Source: CAZAPO01 sp044841755 (lineage in GTDB: Bacteria > Bacteroidota > Bacteroidia > Flavobacteriales > Flavobacteriaceae). Taken from it: a stretch of DNA of 64,000 nucleotides. The DNA is taken from NCBI GenBank assembly GCA_044841755.1, contig JAXOFM010000001.1, positions 620,001-684,000 on the forward strand. Reading direction: 5' to 3'. The position numbers and the translations under genes are program-made. Below are positions 33,134-42,570 of the stretch, piece by piece (positions within the stretch are counted from its first letter, which is position 1; each line of letters begins with the position of its first letter). Below the pieces are notes generated by a model. The model was not told the DNA's origin. It saw only the letters and a list, made by a program, of their open reading frames with translations, and made no database searches.

Positions 33134-34930
33134 ATGAAAAAGATTAGAAATTTTTGCATAATCGCCCATATCGACCATGGTAAGAGCACTTTGGCAGATA
33201 GATTATTAGATTTTACAGGATCTGTTACCGAGCGAGAAAAACAAGATCAATTGCTTGATAGCATGGATCTTGAACGCGAACGTGGCATCACCATTAAGTC
33301 TCATGCAATTCAAATGGAATACACCTATAAAGGAGAGGAATACATTTTAAACCTTATTGACACTCCAGGACACGTAGATTTTTCATATGAGGTTTCTCGT
33401 TCTATCGCAGCATGTGAAGGGGCTCTTTTAGTTGTTGATGCCGCACAAAGTATTCAAGCGCAGACTATTTCTAATTTGTATTTAGCACTTGAAAATGACT
33501 TAGAAATTATTCCTGTTTTAAACAAGGTTGATTTACCAAGCGCAAACCCTGAAGAAGTGACTGATGACATTGTTGATCTATTAGGGTGCGATCCTGAAGA
33601 TGTAATTCATGCTAGTGGTAAAACAGGGTTTGGTGTAGATGATGTTTTGGCTGCTGTTATTGAACGTGTTCCTGCTCCAGAAGGAAAACAAGATGCACCA
33701 TTACAGGCGTTGATATTTGATTCAGTATACAACCCTTTTCGAGGGGTTGAAACTTATTTTAGGGTGATAGATGGCTCAATAAGAAAAGGGCAGAACATAA
33801 AATTTATCGCAACCGATAAGGATTATTTCGCTGATGAAGTAGGGACTTTAAAGCTTAATCAAGTTCCTAAACAGGAAATAAAAACTGGCGATGTTGGGTA
33901 CTTAATTACTGGAATTAAAGATGCTCGCGAAGTAAAGGTTGGTGACACCATTACTGATGCTAAAAATCCAACAACCTCAGCTATTGAAGGTTTCGAGGAT
34001 GTAAAACCAATGGTTTTTGCTGGTATTTACCCTGTTGATACAGATGACTATGAAGAGCTTCGCGCTTCAATGGAGAAGCTACAGCTTAATGATGCCTCTT
34101 TGGTGTTCACTCCGGAGAGTTCTGCTGCTTTAGGTTTTGGTTTTCGTTGTGGGTTCTTAGGAATGTTACATTTAGAAATTATTCAAGAGCGTTTAGAGCG
34201 TGAGTTTGGAATGACAGTTATTACAACGGTTCCTAATGTAAGTTATCATGCTTTTACCAAAAAACATCCTGATCAGATCATTATTGTAAACAATCCTACA
34301 GATTTACCAGATCCTTCAGGTTTAGATCGTGTAGAGGAACCATATATAAAAGCAACAATCATTACTAAAGCTGATTTTGTAGGTAATGTGATGTCGCTTT
34401 GTATAGAGAAGCGTGGTCAAATTACGAATCAAACCTATTTAACCACTGAGCGTGTTGAGCTTAATTTTGATATGCCTTTAGCAGAAATTGTTTTTGATTT
34501 TTATGATCGTTTAAAAACAGTTTCGAAAGGATATGCTTCTTTCGATTACCATCCTATTGGTATGAGGGCTTCAAAATTAGTTCGTGTAGATATTCTATTA
34601 AATGCAAATCAAGTAGATGCGCTTTCTGCTTTAGTTCATGCTGATAATGCTTACACCATTGGAAAAAAGATGTGTGAGAAGCTTCGCCAACTTATCCCTA
34701 GACAACAGTTTGACATTCCTGTGCAAGCAGCAATTGGAGCGAAAATTATTTCAAGAGAAACAATTAAAGCGCTAAGGAAAGATGTAACGGCAAAGTGTTA
34801 TGGTGGTGACATCTCACGTAAACGTAAACTTCTTGAAAAGCAAAAGAAAGGTAAAAAGCGAATGCGTCAAGTTGGTAATGTTGAAATTCCCCAATCTGCT
34901 TTTATGGCTGTTTTAAAGCTGAATGATTAA
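33134..34930 (+). CDS. lepA: Elongation factor 4 (LepA)
   Basis: Ribosome-associated GTPase that back-translocates stalled ribosomes. G motifs are AHIDHGKST, DTPGHVDF and NKVDLP, followed by EF-G-like domains and the LepA-specific C-terminal domain (KAKCYGGDISRKRKLLEKQKKGKKRM in pattern form; here DVTAKCYGGDISRKRKLL). At 598 residues it is complete. A TACTTTTG -7-like element lies at 33093-33100, but a matching -33 TTG is not clear. Confidence 0.97.
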   Translation: MKKIRNFCIIAHIDHGKSTLADRLLDFTGSVTEREKQDQLLDSMDLERERGITIKSHAIQMEYTYKGEEYILNLIDTPGHVDFSYEVSRSIAACEGALLVVDAAQSIQAQTISNLYLALENDLEIIPVLNKVDLPSANPEEVTDDIVDLLGCDPEDVIHASGKTGFGVDDVLAAVIERVPAPEGKQDAPLQALIFDSVYNPFRGVETYFRVIDGSIRKGQNIKFIATDKDYFADEVGTLKLNQVPKQEIKTGDVGYLITGIKDAREVKVGDTITDAKNPTTSAIEGFEDVKPMVFAGIYPVDTDDYEELRASMEKLQLNDASLVFTPESSAALGFGFRCGFLGMLHLEIIQERLEREFGMTVITTVPNVSYHAFTKKHPDQIIIVNNPTDLPDPSGLDRVEEPYIKATIITKADFVGNVMSLCIEKRGQITNQTYLTTERVELNFDMPLAEIVFDFYDRLKTVSKGYASFDYHPIGMRASKLVRVDILLNANQVDALSALVHADNAYTIGKKMCEKLRQLIPRQQFDIPVQAAIGAKIISRETIKALRKDVTAKCYGGDISRKRKLLEKQKKGKKRMRQVGNVEIPQSAFMAVLKLND

Positions 34931-34950
34931 TTAACCTATTTATTGTATTT

Positions 34951-36774
34951 CTAATTTGGCTTACCCAAATAGACTAAAGTGCTTTTTTTGGCGACTTCGT
35001 CTAATTTGGCTTCGTTTAAAGACGAAAGTATGTGAATCTCCCCTTTTGCGTCTTTTAAAAATAGTGGGATTTGATCTTCATCTTTATTGAGCCCTTCTAA
35101 GAGTTCGAGATATTTCTTTTTATCATTGACTTTTATTTCATTTATCTCAGGGTGCTTTTCAGTTACTTGTGAAAAAGAAACATAATCGTCTGTATGGCTA
35201 AATAATCCTTCGCTTGGCTTTTTCGTTTCTTCACCAAGTTCTGAATTAGACACCAACCTAAATGATCCGTTTTCGCCAAACTGAGCGCCGAATTTGTCTA
35301 CGGCATAATCGTTAATCTCTGAATTTCCTGTGAGTGCCAACAAATAACCTATGTCGTTAAATTCTACATTGTCACTTAATGTCTCAGAATATATGTTTTC
35401 TGTATAACCCTCAATTCCGAGGTCGTTTGCTTTATTTATATTGGTTTGGTTGCTATCAACAAGCACCACATGCCTACCATTTTCAATTAAGTATTGGGCA
35501 ATAATTCTAGATACCCTTGAGGCTCCAATAATTAATATACCTTCCGATTTAGTCAAAAATACTCCAGCAACTCTTGCAAACAATCTTGCTGTAGTAGCAT
35601 TCAGTAGTACTGTTCCAAGTACAATCATAAAAACTAATGGAGTAATATATTCAGCCCCCTCAACCCCTTGTTTTATTAATTTACCCCCAAAAAGAGAAGC
35701 AATACCTGCAGCAACAATTCCTCGTGGTCCTACCCAACTAATAAATAATTTTTCGTTCGTTCTAATTTTTGACCCTTGAGCGCTTAGAAAAACTGCAATA
35801 GGTCTTATTAAAAGTACAACCACTAAGAATAACCAAAGTGTTTCCCAACGATAAAGCAACAACATGTCTTTATAGTTTATGTTGGCAGAAAGTAAAATGA
35901 AAAGGATAGAAATAAGCAGAACGCTTAACGATTCTTTAAAATAAAGGAGCTCTTTAATGTTTTCCAGTTTACTGTTTCCTATTACCATACCCATCACAAC
36001 AACAGCGAGCAGACCCGACTCATGAGCGAAAATTTCTGACTCTACAAAAACCAAGAGCACAACAGACAAAGAAGCAACGTTTAATAAATAGTGTGGAATA
36101 AACTTTTTATTTATCACAAAAACTAGGGCATGAGCGAACGTAAAACCAAAGGTAGTACCAAAAAGAACGATCTTACCAAACTCCATTAATGCCGTCTTGG
36201 TGAACCCAGCTTCGCCACCAACACTAATAAACTCAAAAACAAGTACAGCTACTAAAGCCCCTATAGGATCGATAAGAATGCCCTCCCATTTAAGCACGGT
36301 AGAAACATCTCTTTTAAGTGGAATATTTCTTAAAATAGGCGTTATCACTGTTGGGCCAGTTACAATGATGAGTCCAGAAAAAAGAAACGCTAAGTCCCAA
36401 CTCAAATCAAAGAAAAAATGTGCGGCTACGGCAGCTGCAAAAAAAGTAACGGCAGCTCCAAGCGTTATAAGTTTTGTTATTACTGGTCCAACACTTCGTA
36501 TCTCACTTCTTTTGAGGGTAAGTCCTCCTTCAAATAGAATGATACTAATCGCTAATGAAACAAAATAGTAAAGGCCTTCGCCTGGGAATAATCCTTTTTT
36601 ACCATTCCAGATAGGTTCAATCCATTTTCCTCCATCTTCATTAATAAATTCTGCTGCAATTGGACCAACAAATAAGCCAATAAGAATTAAAGGTAGTATG
36701 GCTGGTATTTTAAAACGCCATGCTACCCATTGAGCTAAAATTCCAAGAATAATTATGCCTGCTAATTCTACCAT
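34951..36774 (-). CDS. CPA-family cation:proton antiporter with RCK/TrkA-N domain
   Basis: About 12 hydrophobic segments make a Na+/H+ exchanger domain (residues 1-400), with the conserved LILFEGGLTLKRSEIR and WEGILIDPIGALVAV segments. A cytosolic Rossmann domain starts at ILIIGASRVSRIIAQYLIENG. Its glycine pattern GxSxxS departs from the GxGxxG of NAD-binding RCK domains, so nucleotide binding may differ. It is 607 residues long. It is probably involved in Na+ or K+/pH homeostasis. Confidence 0.88.
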   Translation of the reverse strand: MVELAGIIILGILAQWVAWRFKIPAILPLILIGLFVGPIAAEFINEDGGKWIEPIWNGKKGLFPGEGLYYFVSLAISIILFEGGLTLKRSEIRSVGPVITKLITLGAAVTFFAAAVAAHFFFDLSWDLAFLFSGLIIVTGPTVITPILRNIPLKRDVSTVLKWEGILIDPIGALVAVLVFEFISVGGEAGFTKTALMEFGKIVLFGTTFGFTFAHALVFVINKKFIPHYLLNVASLSVVLLVFVESEIFAHESGLLAVVVMGMVIGNSKLENIKELLYFKESLSVLLISILFILLSANINYKDMLLLYRWETLWLFLVVVLLIRPIAVFLSAQGSKIRTNEKLFISWVGPRGIVAAGIASLFGGKLIKQGVEGAEYITPLVFMIVLGTVLLNATTARLFARVAGVFLTKSEGILIIGASRVSRIIAQYLIENGRHVVLVDSNQTNINKANDLGIEGYTENIYSETLSDNVEFNDIGYLLALTGNSEINDYAVDKFGAQFGENGSFRLVSNSELGEETKKPSEGLFSHTDDYVSFSQVTEKHPEINEIKVNDKKKYLELLEGLNKDEDQIPLFLKDAKGEIHILSSLNEAKLDEVAKKSTLVYLGKPN

Positions 36775-36933
36775 AAAAACTTTTGAGTGAAGATAATAAA
36801 ATACAGCACATTTTCACGGCTAAAGTGTATTCTGACCAATAAATTGTTAAAGATCACTATCATTCGTTAATAGCTAAAATATTCTTAATGTGACTTAAAA
36901 AACAAATGTGTTTTTGTTAATTTGCTGTCCCTT

Positions 36934-37788
36934 ATGAATTTATACCCTATAAACGCTGGAAATTTTAAGTTAGATGGTGGTGCTATGTTTGGCGTGGTTC
37001 CAAAATCTCTTTGGCAAAGGACCAATCCTGCCGATAGCAATAATATGATTGATATTGCGGCACGCTGTTTGTTAATTGAAGATGGAAATAGTTTGACTTT
37101 AATTGATACAGGGATGGGAGGCAAACAAAGTGAAAAGTTCTTTGGTTATTACCATTTATGGGGAGATGATTCTATTGATAAATCGTTGGCAAAACATGGG
37201 TTTCATCGCGATGATGTCACCGATGTCTTTATGACGCATTTGCACTTTGATCATTGTGGTGGAAGCATACAATGGAGCAAAGATCGAACTGGCTATGAAC
37301 CAGCTTTTAAAAATGCCGCTTTTTGGAGTAATGAAAACCATTGGCAATGGGCAACCAATCCTAATAGAAGGGAAAAAGCTTCTTTTTTAAAAGAAAACAT
37401 CATTCCTATGGAAGAATCAGGGCAACTCAAGTTCACAGAACTTCCTGATGATGATGTCCTTAAGAATTCTGCGCTGGGCTTTGATATTTTCTTTGCTGAT
37501 GGTCATACCGAAAAGCAGATGATTCCCCTTATAAAATACAAAGGGCAAACAATTGCTTTTATGGCAGATTTGTTACCAACAGCAGGACACTTACCATTGC
37601 CTTATGTTATGGGATATGATACAAGGCCCTTATTAACATTAGATGAAAAAGAAAAGTTTTTAAATATAGCCGCAGATAATAATTTCTTATTGTTTTTAGA
37701 GCATGATGCACATAACGAAATTATTACTGTACAACACACAGATAAAGGTGTTCGTTTAAAAGAAACATTTAGATTAAAAGATATATGA
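36934..37788 (+). CDS. MBL-fold metallo-hydrolase
   Basis: The ATG at 36934 (MNLYPINAGNFKLDGGAMFG) is preferred over an upstream TTG. The dimetal signature is THLHFDHCGG, with the second-shell ligands in DGHTEKQMIPLI and the late His in LEHDAHNE. It resembles the lactonase/hydrolase group of the superfamily, but the substrate cannot be told. It is 284 residues long. Its TGA stop overlaps the ATG of the S8 peptidase gene (ATGA), so the two are coupled. Confidence 0.88.
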   Translation: MNLYPINAGNFKLDGGAMFGVVPKSLWQRTNPADSNNMIDIAARCLLIEDGNSLTLIDTGMGGKQSEKFFGYYHLWGDDSIDKSLAKHGFHRDDVTDVFMTHLHFDHCGGSIQWSKDRTGYEPAFKNAAFWSNENHWQWATNPNRREKASFLKENIIPMEESGQLKFTELPDDDVLKNSALGFDIFFADGHTEKQMIPLIKYKGQTIAFMADLLPTAGHLPLPYVMGYDTRPLLTLDEKEKFLNIAADNNFLLFLEHDAHNEIITVQHTDKGVRLKETFRLKDI

Positions 37789-39407
37789 TTATGAAAAGGA
37801 TTTTAAGACCTCTATTTCTACTAGGTTTTACTTCAATTATACTTTATAGTTGTGGTTCAACTGCTCTTGTTTCTACTCCTATAGCAAACATAGATAATAC
37901 GCCAACAAAGTTTAATGATTTAACCGAAGCTGAGGAAAAAGTCTGGGGGCATCTAGACTTGGTTAAAGATACTATTCCAGGAATGAGCATTCAAAAAGCC
38001 TATGATGAAATCATCAAAAACAGAAAAGGGAAAACTGTTATTGTTGCTGTTATTGACGCCGGAATAGACACTAAACACGAAGATCTCAATGATGTAATCT
38101 GGGTGAACAAAAAAGAGGTTCCTAATAACGGAAAAGATGACGATAATAACGGATTTGTTGATGATATTCATGGGTGGAATTTTTTAGGCGACTCCTATAA
38201 TGAGCAGTTCGAATATGTTCGTTTATTGGTTAGTGGCGACACAAAAAACCCTCGCTATAATGAGGCACAAGAGGAATATAATAAAGAGTCTCAAAAATAT
38301 GGCACAATGAAGGTTCAATATGAAGCTATTTTAAAACAAGTTACTGAGTCTCATAATGCCATGGCTAAACATTTAAATAAAGAAGACTACACTAAAGAAG
38401 AGGTTCACGGAATTAAAACCGATGATCAGACATTAATGCGCGATGTTTCTGTAATCAAGCAAACCTATGGTTTTGGAATAGGTTCAATCATAGAAACCAT
38501 AGAAGCTCTTAATAAGGATTTGAATGCCGTTATTAAACCACACACCAACATCTACCTCAACAAAGAACTTAAAGGAAGGGAAACGGGTGATGATCCAAAC
38601 AACTTCTCTCAAACTGGTTATGGAAATGGGAATGTTAATCCAGCGTTAAAAGACGAAAGTCATGGCACACATGTGGCTGGAATTATTGCTGCCGAAAGAG
38701 ACAACGGCATAGGAATGAATGGTGTTGCTAATAATGTGCAGATTATGTCGCTAAGAGTGGTTCCTAATGGTGACGAATATGATAAAGATGTTGCTTTAGC
38801 AATAAGATATGCCGTAGATAATGGAGCAAAGGTTATTAATGCAAGTTTTGGCAAATATTACTCTCCGCACGACGACAAGGTAGAAGAAGCACTTGCTTAT
38901 GCTTCACAAAAAGATGTGTTGTTTGTTCATGGAGCAGGAAACGAAAGCTTAAACCTTGATAAAAAGGAAAATTTTCCGAATGATAATGATGATGAAGGGA
39001 ATGAATTTATAGATACTTTTTTGTCTGTAGGAGCTACAACACAAAAATATGGCGCAGACATTATTGCCTCTTACTCTAATTACGGAAAGCAAAATGTTGA
39101 TGTGTTTGCTCCTGGTTCTAATATATATTCAACGTATCCTGAAAGCGAATACAGTCCGCAAAATGGAACGTCTATGGCTGCTCCTGCAGTGACTGGAATT
39201 GCGGCTTTAATAAGATCGTATTATCCTAAGCTTTCCGCAGCGCAAGTGAAGCAAATAATTATAGATTCTGGCCTTCCATTAAAAGCTAAAGTTATTGTTC
39301 CTGGAGGTTCGACTCAAGCAAAACCTTTTGCCGATTTATCGAAATCTGGAAAGCTTGTTAATGCCTATAACGCTTTGATATTAGCAAATACGGTTTCAAA
39401 AAACTAA
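37785..39407 (+). CDS. S8 subtilisin-like serine peptidase lipoprotein
   Basis: The lipoprotein signal ends around IILYSC. The catalytic triad is Asp91 in VIDAGIDTKHEDL, His293 in SHGTHVAGIIAA and Ser463 in NGTSMAAPAVTG. Asp and His are about 200 residues apart, compared with about 30 in subtilisin, so a long charged helical insert interrupts the catalytic domain. No T9SS sorting tail is seen, so it is probably membrane-anchored. It is 540 residues long. It is coupled to the MBL gene before it and lies 45 bases before the M1 peptidase gene. Confidence 0.92.
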   Translation: MIMKRILRPLFLLGFTSIILYSCGSTALVSTPIANIDNTPTKFNDLTEAEEKVWGHLDLVKDTIPGMSIQKAYDEIIKNRKGKTVIVAVIDAGIDTKHEDLNDVIWVNKKEVPNNGKDDDNNGFVDDIHGWNFLGDSYNEQFEYVRLLVSGDTKNPRYNEAQEEYNKESQKYGTMKVQYEAILKQVTESHNAMAKHLNKEDYTKEEVHGIKTDDQTLMRDVSVIKQTYGFGIGSIIETIEALNKDLNAVIKPHTNIYLNKELKGRETGDDPNNFSQTGYGNGNVNPALKDESHGTHVAGIIAAERDNGIGMNGVANNVQIMSLRVVPNGDEYDKDVALAIRYAVDNGAKVINASFGKYYSPHDDKVEEALAYASQKDVLFVHGAGNESLNLDKKENFPNDNDDEGNEFIDTFLSVGATTQKYGADIIASYSNYGKQNVDVFAPGSNIYSTYPESEYSPQNGTSMAAPAVTGIAALIRSYYPKLSAAQVKQIIIDSGLPLKAKVIVPGGSTQAKPFADLSKSGKLVNAYNALILANTVSKN

Positions 39408-39452
39408 CTTTACGCGTTTTTATTTAAATTTTTGATTGATAACTAGTTCATT

Positions 39453-41351
39453 ATGAAGCAATTTTTAGCGACTGTTTTTATGTTATGTGTGGTGTTTTCT
39501 TATGGAAACAATACCGAAAATAAACAAGAAAAAGAAAATAAACCGGTTTCTACATATTGGCAACAACATGTTGATTATAAAATGGAAATCGATATGAATG
39601 TTGAAAACTATCAATACAAGGGAAAACAAACATTGGTTTATACCAATAACTCTCCTGATGTCCTTAACAGGGTTTATTATCATTTATATTTTAACGCCTT
39701 TCAACCAGGTAGTGAAATGGACGTGCGTTCACGCTCAATTCTTGACCCAGATAGACGTGTAAAAGACCGTATTAGCAAGCTTAAGCCTAGTGAAATTGGT
39801 TATATAAAAGTTAACTCTCTTACTCAAAATGGTAAGGCTGTAAACTATGAAACCGTTGGTACCATTCTAGAGGTAGATCTTGCTAAACCTATTCAACCAG
39901 GTGAATCTGTTACATTTAAAATGGATTTTGACGGACAAGTTCCTGTTCAAATTCGTCGTTCTGGTAGAAACAACAAAGAAGGTATTTCACTGTCTATGTC
40001 TCAGTGGTATCCTAAACTAGCAGAGTACGACTTTGAAGGTTGGCATGCTGATGCTTATATAGGAAGAGAATTTCACGGGGTTTGGGGTGATTTTGACGTG
40101 AAAATTACTATTGATAAAGATTATGTTATTGGTGGTACTGGTTATTTACAAAACCCCAACCAAATTGGACATGGTTATGAAACAGGAAAGGTAAATCGTC
40201 CTAAAGGAGATAAACTTACTTGGCATTTTGTTGCTCCAGACGTACATGACTTTATGTGGGGAGCTGATCCTGATTATATTCATGATAAACTGCAGGTTCC
40301 TAATGGACCAATGTTACATTTCTTCTATCAAAATGATCCTGAAATTGTTCAGAATTGGAAAAAGCTTCAGCCTAAAACAGCTGACTTAATGGAATTTTTT
40401 AGTGAGCATGTTGGAGAATATCCATATAAACAATATTCTGTAGTTCAAGGCGGTGATGGAGGTATGGAATATGCAATGTCTACCTTAATTACTGGTAAAA
40501 GAAGTTTTGGAAGCTTGGTTGGTGTTACGGCTCATGAAATGGCACATACTTGGTTTCAGTTTTTGTTGGCTACAAATGAAGCGAAGCATGAGTGGATGGA
40601 TGAAGGTTTTACTAGTTATATTAGCGGATTAGCAATGAATAAAGTGATGAACAGAAGCAATCCTCATCCAACAGAAGGAGCATACAAATCCTATATTAAA
40701 CTTGCCCTTTCTGGAAAAGAGCAGCCCCTAACTACGCATGCCGATCGTTATGAGTATAATAGTGCTTACGGGACTTCAGCTTATAGTAAAGGTTCTGTGT
40801 TTTTATGCCAGTTAGGTTATGTAATAGGTGAAGAAAACCTGAAGAAAACCATCAAGAAATACTTTGCTGATTTTAAGTTCAAGCATCCAAGACCAATTGA
40901 TATTATTCGTTCTGCTGAAAAAGTTTCAGGATTGGAACTTGATTGGTATTTGATGGATTTTGGGCAAACCACTAATACAATAGATTATGGTATACGCTTT
41001 GTTGGTGGTAGGGGAAATGAAACTTCTATTGGATTGAGTCGTGTTGGTCTAATGCCAATGCCTATAGACATCACTGTTAAGTATAAAGATGGAACCGTTG
41101 AGGAATATTACATTCCTTTAAGAATGATGCGCGGTGAAAAACCAGTAAGTAGTAAAACCACAGTTTTAGAAGACTGGGCTTGGACTCACCCATCTTATAG
41201 TTTTACTATAGGTCGTCCTCAATCTGATATTAAGTCTGTTGTTATTGATAAAAGCAATAAAATGGCTGACGTAAATAAATACAACAATATTTATAGATCT
41301 CTTCCCCCTCCTAAAAAAGAATCGACAGCAACAGCTAAAGGAAAAAATTAA
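39453..41351 (+). CDS. M1 family metallopeptidase
   Basis: The signal peptide (MKQFLATVFMLCVVFSYG) is followed by an N-terminal beta saddle and the gluzincin site HEMAHTWFQ (His361, Glu362, His365) with the third ligand in NEAKHEWMDEGF. The substrate-recognition motif reads GGMEYAMS instead of the classical GAMEN, as in many bacterial M1 relatives. It is 632 residues long. It is a predicted periplasmic aminopeptidase, encoded just after the S8 peptidase, suggesting joint peptide degradation. Confidence 0.92.
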   Translation: MKQFLATVFMLCVVFSYGNNTENKQEKENKPVSTYWQQHVDYKMEIDMNVENYQYKGKQTLVYTNNSPDVLNRVYYHLYFNAFQPGSEMDVRSRSILDPDRRVKDRISKLKPSEIGYIKVNSLTQNGKAVNYETVGTILEVDLAKPIQPGESVTFKMDFDGQVPVQIRRSGRNNKEGISLSMSQWYPKLAEYDFEGWHADAYIGREFHGVWGDFDVKITIDKDYVIGGTGYLQNPNQIGHGYETGKVNRPKGDKLTWHFVAPDVHDFMWGADPDYIHDKLQVPNGPMLHFFYQNDPEIVQNWKKLQPKTADLMEFFSEHVGEYPYKQYSVVQGGDGGMEYAMSTLITGKRSFGSLVGVTAHEMAHTWFQFLLATNEAKHEWMDEGFTSYISGLAMNKVMNRSNPHPTEGAYKSYIKLALSGKEQPLTTHADRYEYNSAYGTSAYSKGSVFLCQLGYVIGEENLKKTIKKYFADFKFKHPRPIDIIRSAEKVSGLELDWYLMDFGQTTNTIDYGIRFVGGRGNETSIGLSRVGLMPMPIDITVKYKDGTVEEYYIPLRMMRGEKPVSSKTTVLEDWAWTHPSYSFTIGRPQSDIKSVVIDKSNKMADVNKYNNIYRSLPPPKKESTATAKGKN

Positions 41352-41357
41352 CTATTA

Positions 41358-41384
41358 GCCGCTAAAACTAGCGGCTTTTTTTAT
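41358..41384. terminator. Terminator after the M1 peptidase gene, reaching into the facing gene's end
   Basis: AGCCGCTA-AAAC-TAGCGGCT followed by seven Ts on the plus strand. It overlaps the last codons of the convergent AstE-like gene. Confidence 0.8.
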
Positions 41385-42570
41385 ACCATTTCAGGTTTTT
41401 ATACGATGGTGTTTTCGAAGTTCTTTCCCTATTAAATAAATACACGTGTGTAGCGTCTATTTGCTTACTTCTATAGCCAAATAAGTGGAATATTTGTTTT
41501 GCTAAATACTTTGTTACTTTCAGGTTTACTCTTAATATTCCTTCTTTTTTATCTTTCCATCTAATCCCTGGAAGTGCAACCAATAAACTGTCCATTTTTA
41601 TTTTTCTTAAAACCTCAGAAAGCTTTAAAAAGAATGGATGAATTCTTCTAATAATGAAAAACCCTTCTTTTCCCTTTTTTTGATATAGCGGCATAAAAAG
41701 TTTTGCCCTTGTTGGTGAAGCAATTTCTTGTCCATTAGATACAGCTAGAACCTCATCTTTTTTAACATCTTGAAAACTCTTAAACGATGGCTTCATTACA
41801 AAGTTTTCATCTTCACTTAACTTATATAGATAGGTGATCTCAAAAATGTTTTTTTCGAAATTTGATGCTTCTTTAAGTCTTGACAAAAACATCTCATATT
41901 TTGGTACAGTTCTTTTTTCTAATGCTTCTGCATGAATTAATGATAGAAAGATAAATGCCTCATTGTTTGTAACTGCACTAAGTTCATCGTGCTGACCAGA
42001 TTCAAACCCTAGTGACACATATCCTAGTTGGTTGATATAGCTTAATAATGGTCCCTCTAAATATTCCTCAATACCAAGTACAATTGGCACTGGAAATAAA
42101 CAAGAAAATTTTCGATTAATTAAAGAGTCATTTATTGTTATAAATGGGAGCGTCTTGCTTGATGTAGTATGAAGATCTATAAAATAGAACGGTCCTTTTT
42201 CTTCTTTTAAAATATCTTGAAGGATTTTAAAGAGAATTTGTTGTTCATTCTCTTCAATACTTAGATTTTTTCTCGTATCTAATGTCTCTAAGCGACCATT
42301 TATCCAGATCCTGTTTAAGTCATGATTTAAAAAACGTTGGTTTTCTTTTAATGCTTTTAAGTTACCTGAAATACCATAGATTGTTCCTTTTAGGGAGTCT
42401 TGATTTATTTTTTCAAATGCCTTTTTTAAAGCAAATACTCCTGCTGTTTCATTGCCATGAATTCCTCCATAAAAAACCACGGTTGGACCGGCTTCCTTAC
42501 CAACTAATTTCCCAATAATCCTATCTACTTTAATTGTTTCGTTAAGTGCTTTACTAAAAATCTCTATCAT
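41368..42570 (-). CDS. AstE/aspartoacylase-family zinc carboxypeptidase-like protein
   Basis: M14-superfamily succinylglutamate desuccinylase/aspartoacylase fold. The zinc ligands appear in GGIHGNETAG (His, Glu) and YFIDLHTTSS (His), with NHDLNRIW carrying the usual substrate Asn/Arg. A C-terminal beta domain with EIASPTRAKLFMPLYQKKGKEG follows. Family enzymes remove acyl groups from amino acids. The start abuts the stop of the amidoligase gene upstream (one shared base), so the two act together. It is 400 residues long. Confidence 0.85.
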   Translation of the reverse strand: MIEIFSKALNETIKVDRIIGKLVGKEAGPTVVFYGGIHGNETAGVFALKKAFEKINQDSLKGTIYGISGNLKALKENQRFLNHDLNRIWINGRLETLDTRKNLSIEENEQQILFKILQDILKEEKGPFYFIDLHTTSSKTLPFITINDSLINRKFSCLFPVPIVLGIEEYLEGPLLSYINQLGYVSLGFESGQHDELSAVTNNEAFIFLSLIHAEALEKRTVPKYEMFLSRLKEASNFEKNIFEITYLYKLSEDENFVMKPSFKSFQDVKKDEVLAVSNGQEIASPTRAKLFMPLYQKKGKEGFFIIRRIHPFFLKLSEVLRKIKMDSLLVALPGIRWKDKKEGILRVNLKVTKYLAKQIFHLFGYRSKQIDATHVYLFNRERTSKTPSYKNLKWYKKSR

